The notes under the pieces: generated by a model | Databases searched by the model: none | Seen by the model: only the letters and a program-made list of their open reading frames with translations | What the model was told of the DNA's origin: nothing | NCBI GenBank assembly: GCA_038107835.1 | Contig: JAYNHH010000042.1 | Span: forward strand, 1 to 13,612 | Direction: 5' to 3' | Length of the DNA stretch: 13,612 nucleotides | Source: MED-G116 sp038107835 | Lineage (GTDB): Bacteria; Pseudomonadota; Alphaproteobacteria; Puniceispirillales; Puniceispirillaceae | Part shown: in pieces, positions 1 through 7,639 of the stretch | How positions within the stretch are numbered: the stretch's first letter is position 1 | Layout: every line of letters begins with the position of its first letter | Made by a program: the position numbers and the translations under genes

Positions 1-54
1 AAAACCGGCAAGGGTGCGAGCCCTTCGTGGGTTCGAATCCCACCCTCTCCGCCA
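1..54 (+). tRNA. tRNA-Ser, 3' half (5' part lies outside the window)
   Basis: The visible part starts inside the anticodon loop. Bases 1-3 (AAA) fit positions 36-38, and 4-8 (ACCGG) are the 3' strand of the anticodon stem. A long variable arm follows, AGGG (11-14) paired with CCCT (21-24). The T stem is GTGGG (27-31) with CCCAC (39-43) around the loop TTCGAAT. The acceptor strand CCTCTCC (44-50), discriminator G51 and encoded CCA (52-54) complete it. The long variable arm plus G73 identify serine rather than leucine, which carries A73. The last anticodon base A limits it to the NGA group (GGA, UGA or CGA); the first two anticodon bases are not in the window. Confidence 0.93.
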
Positions 55-373
55 TAGTTTGGCCCTGTAATCTTTACTGGAAGCCAAATGTAAGCAAGCA
101 AAAACCACCAGTTCCAAGTTCAGTTCCCCATTTATGGGTGCCTCAGGAGCGGTTTTTGAGGTTGTGCTCGCCACCAAAAGCGATTTGGGGCTGGCTGCGG
201 CCATTCGGCTTTTCTGCCCTGAATATGTGCTGCGCCAGCGTGACAAACCGGGTCTCGTCCCGGCAAAACAGTTGGCTGGGATGCAGACAGCTTCAGTGAG
301 AATCTTGAAGGCACCTGCATAATCAGGATCCGGACCAGCTGTAACAACTGCTTGAGATATCATGAGGCGCGGA
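55..373. other. Intergenic stretch downstream of tRNA-Ser, no supported gene
   Basis: No reading frame here has a ribosome binding site or recognisable protein. A minus-strand frame beginning at 363 stays open to the window edge, but it runs antisense straight through the tRNA, so I treat it as a shadow. I looked for a tyrosine-recombinase end or a repeat of the tRNA 3' end, which would mark an integrated element beside this tRNA-Ser, and saw neither in the window. Confidence 0.6.
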
Positions 374-1237
374 TCAGTGTTTCAGATCTTCGCCTTCCCG
401 CGCCTGTTTGATTGACGCGAGTTCATCAGCAATTTTGTCCAGCTTGGCGTCCAACTTCCTCAAATCTCTTTGGCTCAGCGGAGCATCATCATCCACCCCA
501 AGAGCCTCGGCTTCAAGTTTTTGCGCCGTCTGCATCGAGTCAACAATGATGCCAATGAAAAAGTTCAGAACGGCGAAGCTGGTAATTATGATAAATGGCA
601 GAAAAAACGCCCAGGCCCACGGAAACAAATCCATCGTGGGTCTGACAACGCCCATGGACCAGCTCTCAAGGGTCATGATCTGAAAAAGCGTGTATGCAGA
701 CGCGCTGATTGTGCCAAACCATTCCTGCATGTCTGGGTCAGGATATGTGCCAAAGAGTTTGGTTGCCAAAACTGCGGCAACATAAAAAATAAGGCCAAGC
801 ACGCCCACCACTGACATCATACCGGGGATCGAATACCCTATCGCCGAGACCACCCGCCGCATCTGTGGAACAACCGAGATCAGGCGCAGAACACGCAAAA
901 CTCTCAAAGTACGCAGAACGGTAAGCGCACCACTTGTCGGCAGCCAAGCAATACCAACAATGGACAGATCAAAAATATTCCAGCCTGAACGGAAAAAACC
1001 CAAACGATAAACGTAAAGTTTAAGCGCAATCTCAGCAGAAAAGATCACAAGAATGGCGCGATCCAACCACGTCAGTATGCCACCAAACTCAGACACAATG
1101 TCGGCGTCGGTCTCCATGCCAAGGGTGACCGCATTGATGAGTATCAGAACGGTGATAGCCGTTGTAACTGCGTTGCCTTCCAGGAATGAGGCGATTCTGT
1201 TTCTGTGATCAAGAGCAGACATAAAAATGACATCCAT
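374..1237 (-). CDS. Voltage-gated sodium channel, NaChBac/NavMs family (BacNaV)
   Basis: This is a one-domain, six-segment ion transport protein that should form a homotetrameric inner-membrane Na+ channel. S1 lies near residues 24-41 and S2 near 57-77, with E69 and K73. S3 carries N87 and D90. S4 (about 105-120) has arginines at 109, 112, 115 and 118, every third residue, which are the voltage-sensor gating charges. The pore helix leads into the selectivity filter TLESWSM at 189-195, the bacterial Na+-selective signature. S6 is about 207-233. The tail (256-278) is a predicted helical coiled coil, as in BacNaV tetramerisation domains. At 287 residues the length is normal for the family. The start is uncertain: ATG at 1237 has no clear ribosome site, and ATG at 1222 (residue 6) is an alternative. 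The gene lies 250 bases downstream of the glucosylglycerate operon on the same strand. Confidence 0.93.
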   Translation of the reverse strand: MDVIFMSALDHRNRIASFLEGNAVTTAITVLILINAVTLGMETDADIVSEFGGILTWLDRAILVIFSAEIALKLYVYRLGFFRSGWNIFDLSIVGIAWLPTSGALTVLRTLRVLRVLRLISVVPQMRRVVSAIGYSIPGMMSVVGVLGLIFYVAAVLATKLFGTYPDPDMQEWFGTISASAYTLFQIMTLESWSMGVVRPTMDLFPWAWAFFLPFIIITSFAVLNFFIGIIVDSMQTAQKLEAEALGVDDDAPLSQRDLRKLDAKLDKIADELASIKQAREGEDLKH

Positions 1238-1371
1238 GAAAAATTTGGCCGCAAGATATGTGCATATGACCCGAGATACAAGATCGAAAACCTGTTCAGA
1301 AACTGTCGTGACAGCATGAATGGCAAGGGCTTATCAGACCTGTTCCGTGTCAGTTACTGCCGGTTCAATAT

Positions 1372-1384
1372 GGAGAGACTCTCC
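1372..1384. repeat. Perfect 13-base inverted repeat upstream of the channel gene
   Basis: GGAGAG-A-CTCTCC is a perfect palindrome with a one-base centre. It lies about 135 bases upstream of the sodium channel start and within the 250-base gap that follows the GH13 gene. It could be a dimeric regulator site. No T-run follows on either strand, so it does not look like an intrinsic terminator. It may be chance. Confidence 0.35.
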
Positions 1385-1487
1385 GCATGGAAATTCGCGC
1401 ACTCCTGCCAGTGCATATCTGCCAGCGGTGAATGTCCGTTAAAAGTGACTGTTCAAGATTTTGATGCTGTGCCGGTTATACGGCCCC

Positions 1488-3248
1488 TCACCGCCTTGAG
1501 GGCGCGGCCTGATTGGTGATCCAGACTGTCTGGTAGGGACTCATCTTCAGATATTTCTCATTATCCTCGATTGGCTGTTGCGTAACGAGATCATGCCAGT
1601 TTTCCGTGTCAATCAGATTGATCGCCGACAGATCAAGCCCCTGCTCGCTGGCACACAGGTTGGTGATTGCGAAAATGCTCTGCTTGCGATCCTGACTCTG
1701 TCGCCAGACACCGAAAAGCTCAGATCGCAACTGCAGGGTGAATTGCGTGGCATTGGGATGAAACGCCGGCTGCTGTTTCCGGATTGTCAGCAGTTCCTTC
1801 AATTTGACGAGACCAAAGCTCTCCCTGCTCGCTGGCTCCGACAGCCTGTCATCGAGCCAGTCTTTGGCAAATTTCTGCCGGTTGATCCGCCGTTTCATGC
1901 CCGACTGGGCAACGCCATCGGTGTCATTCTGCGCTGAGATCAGACTGTTGATATAGATTGCGGGGATTCCCTCAAGGCCAAACATCAGCGCATAGGCAGC
2001 GACAAACCGCGCCGAGCTCAGCGCGCCAGCCGGATCATCATCGGTCTTCTCTAGCGCGCTGAACAAAGTCGTATTGGCTTCATAGACGCTTGTCGTTCCA
2101 TCGGCCTTCGCACGGCGCGAAAACAGGCTGCCATTGGCTTCCAGCCGATCAAGCAGACGCTGGCGCTGCGCCTCGTCCAGCAGACCCTCTGTTGGGCGCA
2201 TGCCAAATCCGTCATGCGAGGACAGAAAATTGAGATAGCTTGTTCCCATAAGGGCCGGTGGCATGCTCATGCTCCACCGCCGTAAAATGCTGGAATCGGC
2301 GAACAGCAGCGAATAGAGGATCAGCGGCGGCAGCGAAAAATTGTAAATCCAGTGGGCCTCATTACCATTGCCAAAATAGCTCAAATTCTCCTGATTTGGC
2401 AGGTTGGTCTCGGTGACGATCACCGTCTCCTCATCATAGATATCGGCGATGTAGCGGATGAGCTGGATGATGGCATGTGTCTGGCGCAGGTTGAGGCAGG
2501 TTGTCCCCGTCTCCTTCCACAAAAAGCCCACGGCATCGAGGCGAAGGATACGAATGCCATGATCAATGAAATCCAGGATGATGCCGATGAATTCTTCAAG
2601 AAGGAGCGGATTGGAAAAATCAAAATCAACCTGGTCCTCGCTGAAAGTACACCAGACCCGTCTTTCTCCTCCAGCCGTTGTTACCGGTTGCAACAGGGCA
2701 TGTTCACGCGGGCGGATAACATTCGAGATGTCAAAATCCTCGTCGACCGACAGGAAATAACCGCTGCCAGGTGTCTCGCCATCGACAAACTGTCTGAACC
2801 ACGCACTGGATCTGGACCCATGGTTCAAGATGACATCGGCCATGATTTTCAGCGAGGCTGACATGTTTGTCAGATCACCCCAGGAGCCAAGACGTGGATC
2901 GACGGCCCGGTAATCCATCACCGAGAAACCATCATCGCCGGTGGAGGGGAAGAACGGCAATATATGCAAACTGTCAACGACATCATCCAGATGTGTCTCG
3001 ACAAATTCATCAAGACAGGCCAGGGGTGATTTGCGGCCATCGGTGATGCTGTCGGCATAGGTGATCAGCAGACAGCTCGACTCGTCCCATCGTGATTCCG
3101 AGGCTTTGCCGGGAGATGAGGTGGCACCCTCAAGACGCGCCAATACCCTGTCCACAAGTGCGCCAAGGGTGGCGTTGTCAACATCCTGGTAGATGCTCTC
3201 GAGCCGGTGCATCAACCCGTCTTGATGATTGATCTCAACCGCACTCAT
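1488..3248 (-). CDS. GH13 subfamily 18 glycoside phosphorylase, probable glucosylglycerate phosphorylase
   Basis: This 586-residue cytoplasmic alpha-amylase-fold enzyme belongs to the sucrose phosphorylase group (GH13_18). Visible conserved regions are region I ADVILNH (137-143), the nucleophile D238 in RLDAVGFLWK (236-245), the acid/base E280 in VTETNLPNQENLSYFGN (278-294), and the transition-state aspartate D346 in SSHDG (343-347). Family members use phosphate to split a glucoside into glucose 1-phosphate and an acceptor. Known acceptors include fructose, sucrose 6-phosphate, glycerol and glycerate. Placement in one operon with gpgS and gpgP argues that the substrate here is glucosylglycerate, releasing D-glycerate; this is inferred from context. 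The start codon overlaps the gpgS stop (ATGA, 4 bases), with AGGA six bases upstream. Sucrose phosphorylase is the main alternative. No clear terminator follows. Confidence 0.85.
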   Translation of the reverse strand: MSAVEINHQDGLMHRLESIYQDVDNATLGALVDRVLARLEGATSSPGKASESRWDESSCLLITYADSITDGRKSPLACLDEFVETHLDDVVDSLHILPFFPSTGDDGFSVMDYRAVDPRLGSWGDLTNMSASLKIMADVILNHGSRSSAWFRQFVDGETPGSGYFLSVDEDFDISNVIRPREHALLQPVTTAGGERRVWCTFSEDQVDFDFSNPLLLEEFIGIILDFIDHGIRILRLDAVGFLWKETGTTCLNLRQTHAIIQLIRYIADIYDEETVIVTETNLPNQENLSYFGNGNEAHWIYNFSLPPLILYSLLFADSSILRRWSMSMPPALMGTSYLNFLSSHDGFGMRPTEGLLDEAQRQRLLDRLEANGSLFSRRAKADGTTSVYEANTTLFSALEKTDDDPAGALSSARFVAAYALMFGLEGIPAIYINSLISAQNDTDGVAQSGMKRRINRQKFAKDWLDDRLSEPASRESFGLVKLKELLTIRKQQPAFHPNATQFTLQLRSELFGVWRQSQDRKQSIFAITNLCASEQGLDLSAINLIDTENWHDLVTQQPIEDNEKYLKMSPYQTVWITNQAAPSRR

Positions 3249-4465
3249 CGCAAATCCTGATTGTCGGCCTCAACGGCTTTGCGAAGTTGGTAACCTATGT
3301 CAGGGATCGCCGAGAGAACACGCGTCCATGAGGGTGTGAAGGGTGTTTCCATCGGCGAATAATAGAACTCCTCGCCAGCGCGCATGATGTTTTCGGCAAA
3401 CAGCTCGACCGCACGCTCCTCGGCATCAATGTCGAAGGACAGGCCGTTCAGTTCGGCGTCAGTCTGGTAAATGCGAACCATGTCGAGAGCAATGCGAAAA
3501 TAGGTTGCCTTGATCGTGCGAAAGGTTTCATGGCCAAAACAATGACCCTTGGTCGCAAGTTTGCGGATCAGCACCTTTGAAATATCCGACGACATGCGTG
3601 ACAGGCCCGCGCTCCGATCATCCTCGGAAAGCGGCTGGTGTTTGTGGTCGTAGGTTTCCGCAATATTCACCTGACAGATGCGGTTGCTTGCCTGATTGCG
3701 GTGCATTTCGGACAGGATTCCCACCTCAAGTCCCCAGTCAGAGGGAATTCTGAGTTCCGGTATCAGCGACCGCCGGAAGGAAAATTCCCCAGCAAGCGGA
3801 TATCGGAAACTTTTCAGAAAATCGAGATAGTCATTGCGGCCAAGCACACGTTCCATGGCCATCAAAAGCGGTGCCAGCAGCAGCCTGGTGACCCGACCAT
3901 TCATCTTGCCGTCAGCCACACGGGCGTAATATCCCTTACAGAATTCGAATTGGTAGTTCGGATTGGCGATCGGATAGAACAATCTGGCCAGCAGCGAGCG
4001 ATCATAGGTCAGAATATCGCAATCATGCAGCGCTACAGCCTCAGCCTTGCCCCTGGCATTGGCAAAGCCAATACAATACCAGACATTTCGGCCCTTGCCG
4101 GGTTCGGTGGGTGCAAGACCCCGATCGACAAGCTGGGAATGGATATTCTGAATCCGCGGCCCATCATTCCACAGCAGCGAGAAAGGTTTATCCAAATTCT
4201 GAAAGAATGAATGTGCTGCCCGGTACTGAGCTTCATCGGCACGGTCCAGCCCGATGATAACATGGTTGAGATAGTCGACCTTGCTGATTTCCTCAACAAT
4301 ATGCCTGAGCGCCGGCCCCTCAATTTCCGAATAAAGGCAGGGAAGAAGCAGTTCCATCGGCCTGTAGCCGGAGAACAGCTTGAGGTCCGCCTCCAGATCC
4401 TCAAGCGATTTCGTCTGGAAATTGTGCAATGTTGCAACAATGCCATCCTGATATGCGTCACCCAT
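3245..4465 (-). CDS. gpgS: Glucosyl-3-phosphoglycerate synthase (GT81)
   Basis: GpgS joins glucose from an NDP-glucose donor to 3-phosphoglycerate, giving glucosyl-3-phosphoglycerate, the first step of glucosylglycerate synthesis. From the start chosen here the protein has 406 residues. Visible GT81 features are the opening DAYQDGIVATLHNF (3-16), the GT-A core LLPCLYSEI (40-48), the GKGRNVWYC stretch (123-131), the metal-binding DCD at 148-150, PLAGEFSF (223-230), DWGLEVG (243-249) and the YDHKHQ histidines (272-277). The frame is open further upstream to 4693, but that extension lies inside gpgP in another frame and does not resemble the family. ATG at 4465 (weak GGTG site, 8-base overlap with gpgP) and ATG at 4477 (AGGA only two bases away) both remain possible. 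The gene sits between gpgP and the phosphorylase, so synthesis and breakdown genes are co-transcribed. Confidence 0.92.
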   Translation of the reverse strand: MGDAYQDGIVATLHNFQTKSLEDLEADLKLFSGYRPMELLLPCLYSEIEGPALRHIVEEISKVDYLNHVIIGLDRADEAQYRAAHSFFQNLDKPFSLLWNDGPRIQNIHSQLVDRGLAPTEPGKGRNVWYCIGFANARGKAEAVALHDCDILTYDRSLLARLFYPIANPNYQFEFCKGYYARVADGKMNGRVTRLLLAPLLMAMERVLGRNDYLDFLKSFRYPLAGEFSFRRSLIPELRIPSDWGLEVGILSEMHRNQASNRICQVNIAETYDHKHQPLSEDDRSAGLSRMSSDISKVLIRKLATKGHCFGHETFRTIKATYFRIALDMVRIYQTDAELNGLSFDIDAEERAVELFAENIMRAGEEFYYSPMETPFTPSWTRVLSAIPDIGYQLRKAVEADNQDLR

Positions 4466-5291
4466 TTTGTTCACCATGTTCCTGTTCGATGATATGCAAG
4501 GCCTGTCTCGCAGTCTCAAGCCAGCCGAGCGGCGCAACAGCCGTTGCCTGAACCAGCATCTGTGGCGGATTTGGCAGAACAAGAGACCGGCATTCGGGTC
4601 GCGGAATGATGCAGGCGACGTCGCTGTTTTGCAGCATGGATACGTCATTCTGCGCGTCACCAAATCCAACGAGAATGCACGCACTGCCCTCATCCGCCGC
4701 TGTCTGCCTGATCACCTGATGAAAGCTGGCCTTGTCATGCGGTGCTGAGAGAGCGCAGACACGCCCGCCACACTGCACCATCAAACCAGCCTGCACCGCC
4801 TGCTCCTGCAGTACACCGAACTCCGTCGGCGTACCCTTGAAGTTAAAAAGTGCCGAATGGCTGCGGTCCATCGCCCTGGCAAGCGGCTCACCTGCGAGAC
4901 CAAGAATGGCCTGCTGATCGGCGACATCCATGTCATCCAGAAAAATGCAGTTTTCCTGTAGATTGGGCCATATTGCATCACGCCAGACTGCCAGCAGCGC
5001 CGTCTGATCACGCCCAAGGACATGGCTGGACATCGGGATTTGGCCCGTGCCACCCTTGCGCCGCAACAGATGGCCGTTTACCAGCGCCGCGCCATTTTCA
5101 CAGATAAAAGGCAGATCAACCCCGAGCAATCGGCAAAAATCCTCAATCTCAGGCTGGGTTTTGCTGGACGCCGGGATCAGGCTGATGCCTCTGGCCAGAA
5201 ACGCAATGATCGCGTCCTTGATTTCGTCAAAACGGAAATCGGTCTGGCCAAGCAATGTGCCATCAAGGTCGCTGATAAAAATGACACGCAT
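4458..5291 (-). CDS. gpgP: Glucosyl-3-phosphoglycerate phosphatase (HAD family, MpgP-like)
   Basis: This 277-residue HAD-superfamily phosphatase should remove the phosphate from glucosyl-3-phosphoglycerate made by the next gene, yielding glucosylglycerate. Motif I is ISDLDGTLLG (6-15), with nucleophile D8 and acid/base D10. Motif II is PASSKTQPEIEDF (40-52). The cap-domain entry FICENGAAL (62-70) matches the Cof/MpgP type. Motif III lysine is K187 in DKASF, and motif IV is GFGDAQNDVSML (209-220) with D212 and D216. The mannosyl-3-phosphoglycerate phosphatase subfamily is close, and specificity is assigned from the neighbouring gpgS. It is the first gene of the operon. Its last codons overlap gpgS by 8 bases. 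Only a weak GAG-type ribosome site precedes ATG 5291. The start is otherwise good because motif I begins within six residues. Confidence 0.88.
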   Translation of the reverse strand: MRVIFISDLDGTLLGQTDFRFDEIKDAIIAFLARGISLIPASSKTQPEIEDFCRLLGVDLPFICENGAALVNGHLLRRKGGTGQIPMSSHVLGRDQTALLAVWRDAIWPNLQENCIFLDDMDVADQQAILGLAGEPLARAMDRSHSALFNFKGTPTEFGVLQEQAVQAGLMVQCGGRVCALSAPHDKASFHQVIRQTAADEGSACILVGFGDAQNDVSMLQNSDVACIIPRPECRSLVLPNPPQMLVQATAVAPLGWLETARQALHIIEQEHGEQNG

Positions 5292-5355
5292 GTTTGTCTC
5301 AAACTCTAATTGACAGTCAAGCCTGCTCGCCCTGACCGCAGAAAAAAAGGGTTAA

Positions 5356-5397
5356 TTTTTCTGCATGCCGCTGCAAAATTTGCATCATTCAGAAAAA
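5356..5397. promoter_or_regulatory. Nested inverted repeats in the leader of the gpgP operon, possible operator
   Basis: The perfect palindrome TGCAAA-A-TTTGCA (5372-5384) sits inside a second inverted repeat, TTTTTCTG (5356-5363) with CAGAAAAA (5390-5397). The inner site is spaced 8 and 5 bases from the outer arms. The cluster lies 65-106 bases upstream of the gpgP start, a usual place for a dimeric regulator such as a LacI-type protein. No regulator gene lies in the operon, and I could not place a confident -35/-10 pair. The regulatory role is inferred from symmetry and position only. Confidence 0.45.
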
Positions 5398-5418
5398 GCA
5401 GATGAGACAAGATCTGCT
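5393..5418 (-). terminator. Possible second terminator or attenuator hairpin
   Basis: On the minus strand, AGCAGAT (5418-5412) pairs with ATCTGCT (5403-5397) around an 8-base loop. The transcript then continues with further Us (5397-5393 overlap the stem end). This is a 7-bp stem plus U-run, an intrinsic-terminator shape. It would act as a back-up stop for the dehydrogenase operon, or as a leader attenuator for gpgP if transcription starts upstream of it. The stem is modest in GC, so confidence is limited. Confidence 0.4.
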
Positions 5419-5461
5419 GACAGCACCGCCACTTTCAAAACAAAAGGGCGATAAATAAGCG

Positions 5462-5489
5462 AAAAAAGGCACCGCTGGGTGGCGGTGCC
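5462..5489 (-). terminator. Rho-independent terminator of the GMC dehydrogenase operon
   Basis: On the minus strand GGCACCGC (5489-5482) pairs perfectly with GCGGTGCC (5475-5468) around a 6-base loop, followed at once by six Ts (5467-5462). It starts 26 bases after the GMC gene stop. The 8-bp GC-rich stem and U-run are a textbook intrinsic terminator and separate the two minus-strand operons. Confidence 0.9.
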
Positions 5490-5515
5490 CTATCGAGTTT
5501 TCATTGGCAGGGAGC

Positions 5516-7087
5516 TTAGATGTTGCCCTTGCTCATTTCACTGGCAATCCGTTCCCCCTGACGAATGGCAAGCGCGACGATGGTCAGTGTTGGGTTCTCC
5601 GCAGCACCAGTTGTAAACTGGCTGCCATCAGACACGAATAGGTTTGACACGTCATGCGCCTGTCCCCATTTGTTCACCACTCCATCGCGTGGGTTTGCCG
5701 ACATCCGGTTGGTGCCCAGATTGTGAGTTGAGGGATAGGGTGGTGTTGGGAACGTCCGCGTTGCACCAACAGCCTCATAAACGGCACTGCCCTGCTGATA
5801 TGCATGATTGCGCATCGCAACGTCGTTCGGATGGTCATCAAAATGAACATTTGGCGATGGCAGGCCGAACTGATCCTTAACATCATGGTTTAATGTTACG
5901 CGGTTTGTTTCCTGTGGCATATCCTCGCCCACAAGCCACATCCCAGCCATGTTCTCATATTGGTCAAGGGCCGAGGTAAATTCCCGTCCCCAAGCACCCG
6001 GATCGAGAAACGCTGCCATGAACGGTATGCCAAGCGACAATGTTTCCATCTCATACCCGCCGACGAAGCCGCGAGATGGGTCGTGACGCGCCTCATCAGA
6101 GATGATACCAGCCATTGTGGTTCCCCGCCACATCTTCACTGGCTTGTCAAAGGTGGCATAGACTGACCCGGTCATATGGCGCATGTAATTTCTGCCAACC
6201 TGACCAGAGGAGTTTGCCAACCCGTCAGGGAACATGCTTGACGCCGAGTTCAGGAGCAGACGCGGACTTTCGATGGAGTTACCAGCAACACAGACAATGC
6301 GGGCCTTCTGCAGATGCTGGTTGCCATCGCCATCGGCATACAGAACTCCCGACACCTTGCCGGATTTGTCATGCTCAATCTTGAGAGCCTGGGCATTTGT
6401 TCGAACCTCGAGGTTGCCAGTGGCCTCACCAAGCGGAATATCAACATAGCCAGACGACCATTTTGCACCCCATTTACAACCCTGAAAACAGAATCCTGTC
6501 TGCTGGCAGGCGACATAATCATCATAATCCCTAGAATTGATCGCCATCCGGCCGGTATGAACTTCCTTATAGCCCAGCTTCTTCGCGCCGGCCTCAAAGA
6601 CCTTGTAGTTGTTGTTGCCAGGCAAGCCCTCTCTGCCACCAGTACGGGTGACATGCAGCTTTTCCTCAGCTTTGCTGTAGTAAGGTGCCATGGTCTCAGC
6701 ATCAATCGGCCAGTCAAGCAGACTTGCACCCTGAACATTTCCATAAACTGACTGGGTTTTCCATTCATGTTCCTGGAACCGAAGCGAAGCACCCGCCCAG
6801 TGAATGGTTGATCCGCCAACACCCTTTACGAGCCAGGCAGGCAAGCCAGAGAAATCATTGGCTACACGCCAGCTGCCGGATGTTGTCCGGCTGTCGAGCC
6901 AGGAAATCTGCCCAAAACTTGCCCACTCATCATTGACAAAATCCTCCGGGCCATGGCGTCCACCAGCCTCAAGCGCAACAACCTTGACGCCCCTTTGCGC
7001 CAGCTCATTCGCCAGCACGCCGCCGCCGGCACCAGTGCCGATGATTACGACAACATTGTCATCATTCAAATCGAAAGATACAGACAT
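5516..7087 (-). CDS. GMC-family FAD dehydrogenase, large subunit with a 3Fe-4S cysteine motif
   Basis: This 523-residue flavoprotein resembles the catalytic subunits of gluconate, sorbitol and FAD-glucose dehydrogenases. The N-terminal Rossmann motif is VIIGTGAGGGVLANELA (14-30), with E40 in ALEAGG contacting the FAD ribose. The C-terminal GMC domain has H455 in THNLGTNRM and N498 in GAAENPTLT, the usual catalytic pair. C194, C200 and C204 have the spacing C-x5-C-x3-C, which I recall for the 3Fe-4S cluster in Burkholderia FAD-glucose dehydrogenase. There is no signal peptide of its own, so export on the Tat signal of the small-subunit partner encoded just upstream is expected. The two genes are 12 bases apart; GGGGG (7096-7100) beside the partner's stop codon serves as ribosome site. 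The substrate (a sugar, sugar acid or other alcohol) cannot be read from the sequence. Confidence 0.9.
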   Translation of the reverse strand: MSVSFDLNDDNVVVIIGTGAGGGVLANELAQRGVKVVALEAGGRHGPEDFVNDEWASFGQISWLDSRTTSGSWRVANDFSGLPAWLVKGVGGSTIHWAGASLRFQEHEWKTQSVYGNVQGASLLDWPIDAETMAPYYSKAEEKLHVTRTGGREGLPGNNNYKVFEAGAKKLGYKEVHTGRMAINSRDYDDYVACQQTGFCFQGCKWGAKWSSGYVDIPLGEATGNLEVRTNAQALKIEHDKSGKVSGVLYADGDGNQHLQKARIVCVAGNSIESPRLLLNSASSMFPDGLANSSGQVGRNYMRHMTGSVYATFDKPVKMWRGTTMAGIISDEARHDPSRGFVGGYEMETLSLGIPFMAAFLDPGAWGREFTSALDQYENMAGMWLVGEDMPQETNRVTLNHDVKDQFGLPSPNVHFDDHPNDVAMRNHAYQQGSAVYEAVGATRTFPTPPYPSTHNLGTNRMSANPRDGVVNKWGQAHDVSNLFVSDGSQFTTGAAENPTLTIVALAIRQGERIASEMSKGNI

Positions 7088-7099
7088 TTTTTATTCCCC

Positions 7100-7615
7100 C
7101 TAAACCCATTTAATATCGTTAAAACCACGGTCGATGTAGCCACCTTTGCTGAAGCTCTCGCCCTCATAACCAAACAGGGGCCAAACCTCCTTCTGGTTAT
7201 ATAGGCCAGTGATCAGGCCGCCTCTTATGGTTTGAAAAAATGGACTTGAGTCCATGCTGCGCAATACATCAACGCGATCACGTTCCCACCCGATATCGAG
7301 ATAGCTGGCATAGCCTTGACCAACCGCCGCAGCGTTGAGCGCCGCCACACCGTCTTCAATTGCGGCCTTTGCGTCCGCTGTGTCGTAACCCTTCATCGCA
7401 GCGGCGTAAAACTCGTCACTGATTTGGTCATGCGGATAGACGTCACGTGCCATCTGAACCAGAGTGGCCATGGTGCCGGGTTGCAGATGTGTCACTTCCA
7501 TTGCCCAGGCTGCGTTGGGGGCGGCAATGAATCCACCTCCAACTACAAAAAGTGACCCGGCCGCTATGCCTGATTTAAGCAGATCCCGGCGTGTCAGCGA
7601 TTTTAAATAGCTCAT
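7100..7615 (-). CDS. Tat-exported dehydrogenase small subunit (gluconate 2-dehydrogenase subunit 3 family)
   Basis: From the start chosen here the protein has 171 residues. A twin-arginine signal, SLTRRDLLKSG (6-16, RR at 9-10), is followed by a hydrophobic stretch and a likely cleavage after AWA (36-38). The mature part fits the small chaperone-like subunit of membrane or periplasmic FAD dehydrogenases, which carries the cofactor-loaded large subunit through the Tat pore. The frame also has an ATG at 7627, but GGAGG (7621-7625) would then lie inside the gene. That motif stands five bases from ATG 7615, which decides the start. The gene lies 24 bases after glyoxalase and 12 bases before the GMC large subunit, so the three are probably one transcript. 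Confidence 0.85.
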   Translation of the reverse strand: MSYLKSLTRRDLLKSGIAAGSLFVVGGGFIAAPNAAWAMEVTHLQPGTMATLVQMARDVYPHDQISDEFYAAAMKGYDTADAKAAIEDGVAALNAAAVGQGYASYLDIGWERDRVDVLRSMDSSPFFQTIRGGLITGLYNQKEVWPLFGYEGESFSKGGYIDRGFNDIKWV

Positions 7616-7620
7616 ATTTT

Positions 7621-7625
7621 CCTCC
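7621..7625 (-). promoter_or_regulatory. Ribosome binding site that fixes the small-subunit start
   Basis: GGAGG on the minus strand with five bases to ATG 7615. The in-frame ATG at 7627 overlaps this site and is therefore unlikely to be used. Confidence 0.8.
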
Positions 7626-7639
7626 ATTTTATTGGTGTT

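Noticed and set aside
1..363. Open minus-strand frame of about 121 codons running off the left edge
   Set aside because: It passes antisense through the tRNA-Ser gene, has no ribosome site, and other minus frames are also open in places. Such antisense-tRNA frames are a common annotation artefact.
2352..2861. 169-codon plus-strand frame within the GH13 gene
   Set aside because: It is antisense to the catalytic regions of the phosphorylase and is a shadow frame.
3638..4210. 190-codon plus-strand frame within gpgS
   Set aside because: It is antisense to conserved GT81 motifs and has no recognisable protein features.
4466..4693. 76-codon N-terminal extension of gpgS
   Set aside because: It lies wholly inside gpgP in a different frame, does not resemble GT81 proteins, and good start codons exist at 4465 and 4477.
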